From Labrys okinawensis (GTDB taxonomy: Bacteria > Pseudomonadota > Alphaproteobacteria > Rhizobiales > Labraceae): a DNA stretch of 64,000 nucleotides. Numbering within the stretch: the first letter of the stretch is position 1; each line of letters opens with the position of its first letter. The stretch lies in contig NZ_PUEJ01000001.1 of the NCBI RefSeq assembly GCF_002982075.1, positions 248,001 through 312,000 of the forward strand. Reading direction: 5' to 3'. The notes beneath the pieces were generated by a model that saw nothing but the letters and a program-made list of their open reading frames with translations, was not told the DNA's origin and ran no database searches. Shown piece after piece: positions 52,220 to 58,771 of this stretch. The position numbers and the translations under genes are program-made.

Positions 52220-53365
52220 ATGATCCGTCTTCCCGACACCAATGGCGCTTTCTCCGACTATCGGCTCAGCGGCAAGGTGATCCCGGCCGCCCGCTTGCCC
52301 GCCGGCGCGGCGCGCGTCGTGTTTTCGGCGGCCCATGTCGTGGCTGATCCTTTCACGGCCAATGATCCTTCCGGGCCTGCTACCATCGACTGGAAGGCGA
52401 CGATGGCGTTTCGCCATCATCTGAACGATCTCGGCCTCGGCATTGCCGAAGCGATGGATACCGCCCAGCGCGGTATGGGCCTGGACTGGCCCGGGGCCCT
52501 CGAACTCATCCGGCGCACCCGCGAAGAGCTTCCGCAGGCGCTGATCTTCAACGGATGCGGCACCGACCAACTGGAACCGAGCCGGGCGCGGGGCCTGGAC
52601 GACGTCCGTCGCGCCTATTTCGAACAGGTGGAAGCCATCCAGGCCCTGGGAGGGCGCCTCATCCTGATGGCGAGCCGCGCCCTTGCCGCGGTGGCCGGCT
52701 CAGCGGACGATTATGTGAAGGTCTATGGCGATGTCCTGGCTCGCTGCGACCGGCCCGTCATCCTTCACTGGCTCGGCGACATGTTCGACCCGGCGCTCAA
52801 GGGCTACTGGGGCAGCGGCAGCTTCGAGGCCGCCATGGAGGTGGCGCTGCGCGTCATCGAAGAGAACGTGGCGAAGGTTGACGGCATCAAGATTTCGCTC
52901 CTGGACAAGGACAAGGAAATCGCGATGCGGCGGCGGCTCCCTGCCGGCGTCAAGATGTATACGGGCGACGACTTCAACTATCCGGACTTGATTGCCGGCG
53001 ACGAGATCGGCTTTTCGCACGCCCTTCTCGGGATCTTTGATCCCCTCGCGCCGGCTGCGGCCTTCGCCATCCAGAAACTGGGGGAGGGCGACATCAGGGC
53101 CTTCCATGCGGTGCTGGATCCCACCGTCCCGCTGGCCCGGCTCATCTTCCGGGCACCCACGCAGTTTTACAAGACGGGCGTCGTCTTCCTTGCCTGGCTC
53201 AACGGCTTCCAGGAGCATTTCGTCATGCTAAGCGGGGCGCAGGCGATGAGGCCGCTGCCCTATTTCGTCGAGCTCTTCAAGCATGCCGATGCCTGCGGCC
53301 TGCTGCGCGACCCGGACCTGGCAGCCGATCGCATGCGCAAGCTGCTCGCGCTCTACGGCGCCTGA
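52220..53365 (+). CDS. DUF993 / dihydrodipicolinate synthase-like TIM-barrel protein
   Basis: 381 residues, longer than the usual 290-residue DapA family members. The segment AIGAVGGRL-like QALGGRLILMASRALAA and VILHWLGDMFDPALKGYWG fit the DUF993 family, a TIM-barrel group annotated as dihydrodipicolinate-synthase-like. VDGIKISLLDKDKE (about residues 230-243) contains a lysine at the position expected for a Schiff base in class I aldolases. It might therefore cleave or form a C-C bond of a keto-sugar acid. No biochemical function for DUF993 is known to me. It follows the SDR by 10 bp. Confidence 0.85.
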   Translation: MIRLPDTNGAFSDYRLSGKVIPAARLPAGAARVVFSAAHVVADPFTANDPSGPATIDWKATMAFRHHLNDLGLGIAEAMDTAQRGMGLDWPGALELIRRTREELPQALIFNGCGTDQLEPSRARGLDDVRRAYFEQVEAIQALGGRLILMASRALAAVAGSADDYVKVYGDVLARCDRPVILHWLGDMFDPALKGYWGSGSFEAAMEVALRVIEENVAKVDGIKISLLDKDKEIAMRRRLPAGVKMYTGDDFNYPDLIAGDEIGFSHALLGIFDPLAPAAAFAIQKLGEGDIRAFHAVLDPTVPLARLIFRAPTQFYKTGVVFLAWLNGFQEHFVMLSGAQAMRPLPYFVELFKHADACGLLRDPDLAADRMRKLLALYGA

Positions 53366-53374
53366 GCCCCCGCG

Positions 53375-54235
53375 ATGCGCGATTTCTCGACGGATCATTC
53401 GGCGCTCGCCCTGAATACCGCGACGCTCGGGCATAATCTGGATGGCCATGGCGCCGGCTGGCCCGTCGAGCGGGTCATCGATGCCTGTGCCGAGCGCGGC
53501 TTTGGCGGGATCGTGTTCTGGCGCCGGGAAATCGGGGATCGAGCCATCGAGATCGGCAATCGTGCCCGCAAGGCAGGCCTTACGGTGGCAGGTCTCTGCC
53601 GCAGCCCCTTCCTGGTGGGTCCGATGGCGCCACGGCCTTCATCCGCTCTGCGCGACGACTTCCAGGCCTCGATCGACATGGCGGCAGGGCTCGGGACCTC
53701 GATCCTGACCATCGTCGTCGGCGGGGTCGAGCCGGAAAGCCGGGGGGTGGAGGACAGCCTGAAACGGGTGGCCGAACGGGTCGCCGAGGCCGCGCCCTAC
53801 GCGGCGCAGCGGGGCGTGGGCCTGGCGCTCGAACCGCTCAACCCCGTCTATGCCGGCAACCGCTCCTGTCTCGTCACGGTGCGGGACGCCATCGATTTAT
53901 GCGAAGCCATCGACGCGGCCAATGTCGGCATTGCGGTCGATGTCTATCACGTCTGGTGGGACACCTCGCTTGCGCGCGAACTCCGGCGCGCCGGCAAGTA
54001 CCGCATCCTGGGATATCATCTGTGCGACTGGCTCGCCGACACGCGCGATGTGCTGCTCGATCGCGGCATGATGGGGGACGGTGTCGCCGATCTCAAAGCG
54101 CTGCGTGCAGCGGTGGAGGCCGCGGGCTATCGGGGTTTTTGCGAGGTCGAGGTCTTCTCCGCCGAGAACTGGTGGAAGCGCGATCCGGCGCAGGTGCTCG
54201 ACGCCTGCGTCGAGCGCTTTCGCTCCGTCTGCTGA
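53375..54235 (+). CDS. Sugar phosphate isomerase/epimerase-like protein
   Basis: 286 residues of the xylose-isomerase-like TIM-barrel family. LALEPLNPVYAGNRSCL has the first metal-binding glutamate, IAVDVYHVWWDTSL the Asp/His pair and CEVEVFSAENWWKR the last glutamate of the divalent-metal site. This family includes epimerases, inosose dehydratases and lyases acting on 3-keto-glycosides. It ends the four-gene unit. With DUF993 and the GMC enzyme in the same regulon it may act on a ketosugar, but which one is open. Confidence 0.88.
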   Translation: MRDFSTDHSALALNTATLGHNLDGHGAGWPVERVIDACAERGFGGIVFWRREIGDRAIEIGNRARKAGLTVAGLCRSPFLVGPMAPRPSSALRDDFQASIDMAAGLGTSILTIVVGGVEPESRGVEDSLKRVAERVAEAAPYAAQRGVGLALEPLNPVYAGNRSCLVTVRDAIDLCEAIDAANVGIAVDVYHVWWDTSLARELRRAGKYRILGYHLCDWLADTRDVLLDRGMMGDGVADLKALRAAVEAAGYRGFCEVEVFSAENWWKRDPAQVLDACVERFRSVC

Positions 54236-54322
54236 AGCGTCCGACAAGATGGCAGTCGTCGATCATACATCGTCGAGCGGCGGATCTTTGAGGAGCCTTC
54301 CGGCGATGGCCAGGCGAAGCCC

Positions 54323-55252
54323 TCATGACCGTTCGGCACTCCGCATCGCAGTGGCGACCAGGCGATAGCGGGCCTGGATCACGCGATAATCGCGATACCA
54401 GTTCACGAGGTCACTCCAGGGATCGTTGATCTTGGCGAGCCCCGAGACGAAGGCGACGACCGTGCCGATTTCCGTCTGGCCCTGGACGACGAGATAGCCG
54501 CCAATGCCCAGAATGATTGCCGTGCCCAGGGAATTGAGCCAGTTCATCGCGAAGTTGAGCGCGAATTTGAGCCGGTAAATGCTCATGTTCAGCCGAAAGA
54601 CCTGGTCGACGCGCCTGGACTGGGAATGATTGGTCTTTTCGTCGCGCTCGACCGTGTCGACCAGCATCACGCTGATCTTGCGCAGCACCCAGATGCGGGC
54701 TCCCACCCGCCGGTTTATCGCGCCTTGCAGCAGCGGTACCAGGAAACATTGCGGCAGAAAGACGAGAATGCCGACAAGCGCCATCAGTGGCTGGAGATAG
54801 GTGAGATAGCCAAATACAGAGAGCAATATGCCGATCTGGAGGATTGGATCGGAAAGGCTTGCGCCGACAAAACCGCCGATCGGATCGACCTCGGCGACGA
54901 CGATGGCGATTTCAACGCCGCCGGCCTTGCCGGAGGGCAGCACCGAGTCGGGCCGCTGCGCGACATGCGAGATCTCGTTTCGAAGCCATCGTACCGCCGA
55001 CTCGCCGATCCAGTTGCGATAGAGATTGAGTCCGATCTTGATCAGGCCTTGCAGCAAGGTGAGAGCGGCGAAGGCGATCGCCAGGGTCAGCACGACGTAG
55101 AGATCGCCTCCCTTCACGGCGGAATTGACCAGCCGCCGCTGCACCTCGAGCGGCACGGTGTCCGCGATGAACAGCAGGACGGCCCCCAGAGCGATCCAGA
55201 TCTGATGTCGGCCTGAAACCCAGATGATGAAGCCGATCAGGGTTTCCGGCAT
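54323..55252 (-). CDS. ABC exporter transmembrane domain without ATPase
   Basis: 309 residues from ATG 55252. I chose this start because a stress-type promoter at 55374-55399 lies inside the longer frame, so translation cannot begin at 55435. The protein is a type I exporter membrane domain: six segments such as IWIALGAVLLFIADTVPLEV, LYVVLTLAIAFAALTLLQGL and LMALVGILVFLPQCFLVPLL, and the intracellular loops (VRWLRNEISHVAQ) are present. It stops after the last coupling helix (RVIQARYRLVATAMRSAERS), exactly where a nucleotide-binding domain should begin; no NBD is encoded downstream. It may be a stand-alone form or a truncated gene. Confidence 0.82.
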   Translation of the reverse strand: MPETLIGFIIWVSGRHQIWIALGAVLLFIADTVPLEVQRRLVNSAVKGGDLYVVLTLAIAFAALTLLQGLIKIGLNLYRNWIGESAVRWLRNEISHVAQRPDSVLPSGKAGGVEIAIVVAEVDPIGGFVGASLSDPILQIGILLSVFGYLTYLQPLMALVGILVFLPQCFLVPLLQGAINRRVGARIWVLRKISVMLVDTVERDEKTNHSQSRRVDQVFRLNMSIYRLKFALNFAMNWLNSLGTAIILGIGGYLVVQGQTEIGTVVAFVSGLAKINDPWSDLVNWYRDYRVIQARYRLVATAMRSAERS

Positions 55253-55373
55253 TGGGGCATTGGGCGAGGTATGCGGGCTCTCATGCGGGCCCACCTGTGC
55301 CGTAACCAGTCTGTAGGCTGCCGCCAGGAATTGTCGAAGCACTGCTCTGCGACCTGAAAATGTTGCGCCTTTC

Positions 55374-55399
55374 AACGTCGGCCGGAGGCTAGCTGTTCC
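55374..55399 (-). promoter_or_regulatory. EcfG-type promoter for the ABC membrane-domain gene
   Basis: Read leftward: GGAAC, 17 bases, CGTT. It lies about 120 bp before ATG 55252 and fits the general-stress sigma consensus GGAAC-N16/17-CGTT. Confidence 0.65.
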
Positions 55400-55524
55400 A
55401 AGGCAAGGCAGCACTTCGTGATCAACGCCTTCCAATTCCGGTCAGGCGCTGGCCATGGAGGAGGGCAGCCGGAATCGAGGCCCGGAGCCATGAAACCCCG
55501 GACCAAGGCTTCCGTGGCAAGGCC

Positions 55525-55827
55525 TCAGTAATAGGCCGTGCACACCCTGTTGCCATACTCGTCATAGCCGACCCGTGCGCATGAACGCCCGCCGTCGGGG
55601 GGCGCCGTCGCGGCGCCTACTGCGGCACCTCCCACGGCGCCGACGGCACCGCCGATGAGCGCGCCGCGTCCAGGGTGCCGGTTCGAGACGGCAGCACCCA
55701 CCGCAGCGCCGCCGATGCCACCGATAACCGCTCCGCCAGCGGCACGATCGCCGGGACTGTCACTCGCACAGGCTGCGACGGACATGGCGATACCGGCCGC
55801 CGCGAGAATTCTAAGCAATTCAGCCAT
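55525..55827 (-). CDS. Small lipoprotein with glycine zipper
   Basis: 100 residues from ATG 55827 (AGGGAT just upstream). The lipobox is in AMSVAACASD, Cys about residue 20. A glycine zipper follows (GGAVIGGIGGAAVGAAV, then GALIGGAVGAVGGAAVGAAT), the mark of SlyB/Rick17kDa-type outer-membrane lipoproteins that stabilise the envelope under stress. The tail CARVGYDEYGNRVCTAYY has two cysteines. An EcfG-type promoter lies 30 bp upstream. Confidence 0.88.
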   Translation of the reverse strand: MAELLRILAAAGIAMSVAACASDSPGDRAAGGAVIGGIGGAAVGAAVSNRHPGRGALIGGAVGAVGGAAVGAATAPPDGGRSCARVGYDEYGNRVCTAYY

Positions 55828-55857
55828 GATCGTTATCCCTGGTTGCAATAGTGCAAG

Positions 55858-55882
55858 AACCCCGCAGTGTAGGGATCGTTCC
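55858..55882 (-). promoter_or_regulatory. EcfG-type promoter for the glycine-zipper lipoprotein
   Basis: Leftward GGAAC, 16 bases, GGTT; the -10 end is 30 bp before ATG 55827. It equals GGAAC-N17-GTT. Confidence 0.7.
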
Positions 55883-55978
55883 ATTTCGAAACAGCGATGT
55901 CGGGACGCTTGGGCTCGGCGGCTTACCCCATCAAAGCAAGCAGGCAAAGCAAGCAGGCAGGTCAGACCTGCACGGGCG

Positions 55979-56003
55979 GGAACAAAGCTCGGTTGACGAG
56001 GTT
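55979..56003 (+). promoter_or_regulatory. EcfG-type promoter for the DUF1328 gene
   Basis: GGAAC, 16 bases, GGTT, ending 30 bp before ATG 56033. It faces away from the lipoprotein promoter, so the two share one divergent stress region. Confidence 0.75.
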
Positions 56004-56032
56004 TGATAGCACCACAGTAAAGAGGTGCCGCC

Positions 56033-56194
56033 ATGCTTCATTGGATCCTCATTCTATTGATCATTGCCGCCGCGGCCAGCTTGCTGGGACTGCCGGCACT
56101 CGCGGGGGCTGCCGCAACGGGAGCCCGGGTCCTGATCGGGATCGCGCTGATCCTGTTCCTGCTCGTGCTGCTGGGTGTCCTCACCGTTGCCTAG
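56033..56194 (+). CDS. DUF1328 small membrane protein
   Basis: 53 residues, two membrane segments: LILLIIAAAASLLGL and VLIGIALILFLLVLLGV, with the conserved glycine/alanine turn AGAAATGA between them. Length and pattern match DUF1328 (YtjA) proteins, which are widespread in Proteobacteria, usually stress-induced, and without known function. Ribosome site AGAGGT precedes ATG. It follows an EcfG-type promoter. The coding region is too short for most gene callers. Confidence 0.9.
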   Translation: MLHWILILLIIAAAASLLGLPALAGAAATGARVLIGIALILFLLVLLGVLTVA

Positions 56195-56571
56195 GGCAAA
56201 GCGCGCTTAGGCGTGAACCGTGGCTGCTCCGACGTTTAGCTCGTTTTGACGCGTTTTCGGAAGGTCTATCAGTTCTTCTGGAAGAACGCTTTCGGGGCGC
56301 CTACCGCCCCGCGTCCAGCCACATCCCCCAATGCCTGGCGCGGGTCTCGGGGCGCCATGGCACCGCCTCCGTTGCACCGCCGGCCGCACCGATGTTTCGA
56401 TGGCCGTTTTCAATGGCCATGTCTGTTTTCAATGGTCGTGCCTGTTGACGCGTGTGCACCGCCCAATCAAACATCGGTGGGACGCAATCGTTCAAACGGA
56501 CGGTTGCAGGCCTTTGGATTGCTGCCGACGTGGTCGCATATCGCCTGACACTGCGCGTCGAGAAGTCACCG
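56195..56571. other. Non-coding stretch with degenerate repeat
   Basis: No gene is supported here. The left part (about 56195-56295) shares GCAAAGCGCG, TGACGCGTTTTC, GTCTATC and TTCTGGAAGA blocks with the intergenic pieces near 31655-31715 and 48981-49080, suggesting a small mobile-type or structural repeat family. At 56406-56443 a 19-bp unit beginning GTTTTCAATGG occurs twice in tandem with three differences. Confidence 0.45.
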
Positions 56572-57351
56572 ATGCCCAAGAAAACGGGACCACCTCGACC
56601 GAACAGACCTTTGTCCGCGGGAATGAACCCACCGTCGGGCGGGGCCGGCATCGGTGGCCTTCTGCTGGTCATCGAATATCAGGATGCCGCCGGCCGCCGG
56701 CGGTTTCGGCCGGTCACGCTCTGGTCGATCAAACCAGGACGGGACGGCGTGCCCCGTCTTCTCGGCTACAGCCACGATCAGGGGGACCTTCGTTCCTTCC
56801 GGCTCGACAGAATCCTGTCGATCGCCGACGCCGATGGCGTGCTTCAGGAGCCCCTGGACGTGTTCTACAGGCAGGTGCTCGGCGTGTCCTGGTCACCGGC
56901 GCGCGCTGAAATCTCCGCAGCCGATCGGGCAGGGGAACGTTGGGCCGTGATCCGCAGGGTCGCGCGGGAGAATGGCCTCGTTCTCGCCGTCGCTGTCGCG
57001 AGGGCCGACTTGCAAATGTCGGGCGAGGAGGTGACGGTCATGCTCGATCGTGTCGAAGCCGCCTGCGCCGCCGGGGGTATCGACCTGAGTCCGGACGACT
57101 TGGAGCGGGCCGGCCGGTGGATCCGGCGTATGCGCCCGTCGGCGGATGCCGTGGGCAAGAACCTGCGCGAGCTCGATGCGGCTGCGCCAGCGGTGAAGGC
57201 CAAGCTGATCGAATTTTGCCTGGCGGTGGCCGACAGCGATGGTTTTCGTCATCATCGGGAGCTTACGCTCATCGACCAATTCTCGCGTGCCCTTCTCGGG
57301 GAAAGCCTCACGCTGCGCCGCGCTTTCGGGGGCGACGGCCAAGCCGGCTGA
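56572..57351 (+). CDS. WYL-like and TerB-like domain protein
   Basis: 259 residues from ATG 56572; a longer frame to 56452 lacks domain content. Residues about 30-85 look like a WYL-type ligand module (VIEYQDAAGRRRFRPVTLW, then SFRLDRILSIADADG), which usually binds nucleic acid or nucleotide signals. The C-terminal part, AVADSDGFRHHRELTLIDQF, is a TerB-like helical domain with the acidic D-G-E pattern of metal- or tellurite-stress proteins. No DNA-binding helix-turn-helix is seen. The pair is known in several stress- and defence-associated proteins; role unknown here. Confidence 0.7.
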   Translation: MPKKTGPPRPNRPLSAGMNPPSGGAGIGGLLLVIEYQDAAGRRRFRPVTLWSIKPGRDGVPRLLGYSHDQGDLRSFRLDRILSIADADGVLQEPLDVFYRQVLGVSWSPARAEISAADRAGERWAVIRRVARENGLVLAVAVARADLQMSGEEVTVMLDRVEAACAAGGIDLSPDDLERAGRWIRRMRPSADAVGKNLRELDAAAPAVKAKLIEFCLAVADSDGFRHHRELTLIDQFSRALLGESLTLRRAFGGDGQAG

Positions 57352-57472
57352 ACATCGGATCGCTGCCGAACTTGCAAATGAACTCCACAGCTTGAATTTT
57401 TGATGGTTTAGTCAAGAATTGCGAGGGCTTTCCAGCCGGTCTGTTGAGCAGTACTGGACACAAAGAGTTGCT

Positions 57473-57622
57473 CTAGTGCCGTTTGAAATACTGAATCTCG
57501 CGTTCGTGTTTTTGGGCGGCTTCCTTGGATTGGAACGTGCCGAGATTGCGTCTTTTGCCGGTCTTGGGATCCACCTTTCGCGAGTAGATGCGATATTCCC
57601 CTGATTTCAATTTTCGGATCAT
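57473..57622 (-). CDS. Small basic protein of unknown function
   Basis: 49 residues from ATG 57622 (GGGAG upstream). MIRKLKSGEYRIYSRKVDPK, KTGKRRNLGTFQSKEAAQKH and EREIQYFKRH form a short basic protein with a helix-and-strand pattern; similar proteins are frequent in Hyphomicrobiales and lack a known function. The longer frame to 57862 is non-conserved and passes the promoter found at 57819-57843, so I reject it. The promoter is about 190 bp upstream of the ATG, leaving a long leader. Confidence 0.82.
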   Translation of the reverse strand: MIRKLKSGEYRIYSRKVDPKTGKRRNLGTFQSKEAAQKHEREIQYFKRH

Positions 57623-57818
57623 CGCGCGAATTCTCCCGTCTGTCTCGAAGATATCCGTCGGCGATCTGCTCGCAAACACTGGAGCGATCGCTGCGGCAGC
57701 CGAACGGCCCGACCCCGGGGATCTCGGGTCGATCTGTAGGGGCCGAGCCGCCACGGCCGATGCTGCATCGGCCGAACGAAGCCTGGAGCGCCGGGCGTTC
57801 CGTGCTTCGCCCTTTCCC

Positions 57819-57843
57819 AACCCGATTTTGGGCGCATCGTTCC
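57819..57843 (-). promoter_or_regulatory. EcfG-type promoter, leftward
   Basis: Leftward GGAAC, 16 bases, GGTT. The expected start site is near 57812, about 190 bp before ATG 57622 of the small basic protein. Confidence 0.6.
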
Positions 57844-57906
57844 ATCTGGAGTTTCCCGACATGCCGGCGTCCGGGGATCGACCGAATGTTCATGTGGACG
57901 CGGACC

Positions 57907-57931
57907 GGAACGAATGTCTTTGGCTTGCGTT
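57907..57931 (+). promoter_or_regulatory. EcfG-type promoter for the cold-shock gene
   Basis: GGAAC, 16 bases, CGTT, a perfect match to the consensus, ending 38 bp before ATG 57970. Confidence 0.8.
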
Positions 57932-57969
57932 CAAAGTCCACGCGGCAATTTGGCCTGGAGGGACTGGAA

Positions 57970-58203
57970 ATGATCACCGGCAGCCTGAAATGGTTCAACT
58001 ACGACAAGGGCTATGGCTTCATCGCGCCCGATGACGGCAGCGTCGACGCTTTCGTGCATATCAGGGAACTCGAACGCAGCGGCATCGGCACGGTGCGGGA
58101 GGGCCAGCGCATGAGTTATGACCTGGTGGTCGATTCAAAGACCGGCAAGTCGAAGGCCGGCAATCTCAAGATCCTGCCCTCCGAGGGAATGGCAGGAGTC
58201 TGA
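57970..58203 (+). CDS. Cold-shock domain protein
   Basis: 77 residues. GSLKWFNYDKGYGFIAPDDG contains RNP1 (KGYGFI), and DAFVHIREL is RNP2. The single OB-fold binds single-stranded nucleic acid and unwinds RNA. It is slightly longer than E. coli CspA because of a short lysine/glycine C-terminal tail. GGAGGGA precedes the ATG and a perfect EcfG-type promoter is upstream, so it is likely stress- rather than only cold-induced. Confidence 0.93.
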   Translation: MITGSLKWFNYDKGYGFIAPDDGSVDAFVHIRELERSGIGTVREGQRMSYDLVVDSKTGKSKAGNLKILPSEGMAGV

Positions 58204-58227
58204 GCAGCGATTGCCGGCGGCTCGGCA

Positions 58228-58590
58228 CTATGAGGCGATGACCAGCGTCACTTCGTCCGTGTCGTCAAACGTCATGGCGATCACCGAGGACGGCGCCGAC
58301 CCGTACTCTTCCAGTGCGGCTTGCAGGCGAGGCGTCTCGGCGATGACCTTTCTCATATGCCGCAGCTCGCCCGGGCCCGTTTCGGCGATCTGCTGATTGG
58401 CGGCGATCCGCTGCGGGATCGACAGCTCGTCGAAGGTGGCGACAGAGACCGTCCGGATCTCTCCGGGTGCACGCTCGATTACCTCGTCACTGGCCGAGGC
58501 CGCCGGATCGGTCAGGGGCTGGGCGAGGCCAACGGCACCGCCATAAGCCAGGATGATCGCTGCGAATGTGGCAGATAGAAACTTGCGCAT
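58228..58590 (-). CDS. Secreted protein of unknown function
   Basis: 120 residues with a signal peptide (FLSATFAAIILAYGGAVGLA, cleavage near AQP). The mature part EVIERAPGEIRTVSVATFDE and TFDDTDEVTLVIAS is acidic and shows no domain I recognise. GGAG lies before the ATG. Its stop faces the cold-shock gene stop. No EcfG-type promoter was seen upstream, unlike many neighbours. Confidence 0.8.
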   Translation of the reverse strand: MRKFLSATFAAIILAYGGAVGLAQPLTDPAASASDEVIERAPGEIRTVSVATFDELSIPQRIAANQQIAETGPGELRHMRKVIAETPRLQAALEEYGSAPSSVIAMTFDDTDEVTLVIAS

Positions 58591-58771
58591 GATGTCTCCT
58601 TTCCCGATCGTGGTCAGGGATCATCACTGGAGAGCTTCGCACAGCATCGGTTCGATCATTTGCCGTCCGGATGGCAATTTTGTGGGATCGACTCCGCTGC
58701 GGGCGGTCGGGTCAGGCCTCGTCTCGCCGTGGCGCAGTCCCGGCATGCCAGCCGGGCGTTTCCGGGGCGGT

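Noticed and set aside
56406..56443. Two tandem 19-bp units considered as CRISPR repeats
   Set aside because: The copies are directly adjacent without spacers, differ at three positions and no cas gene is present.
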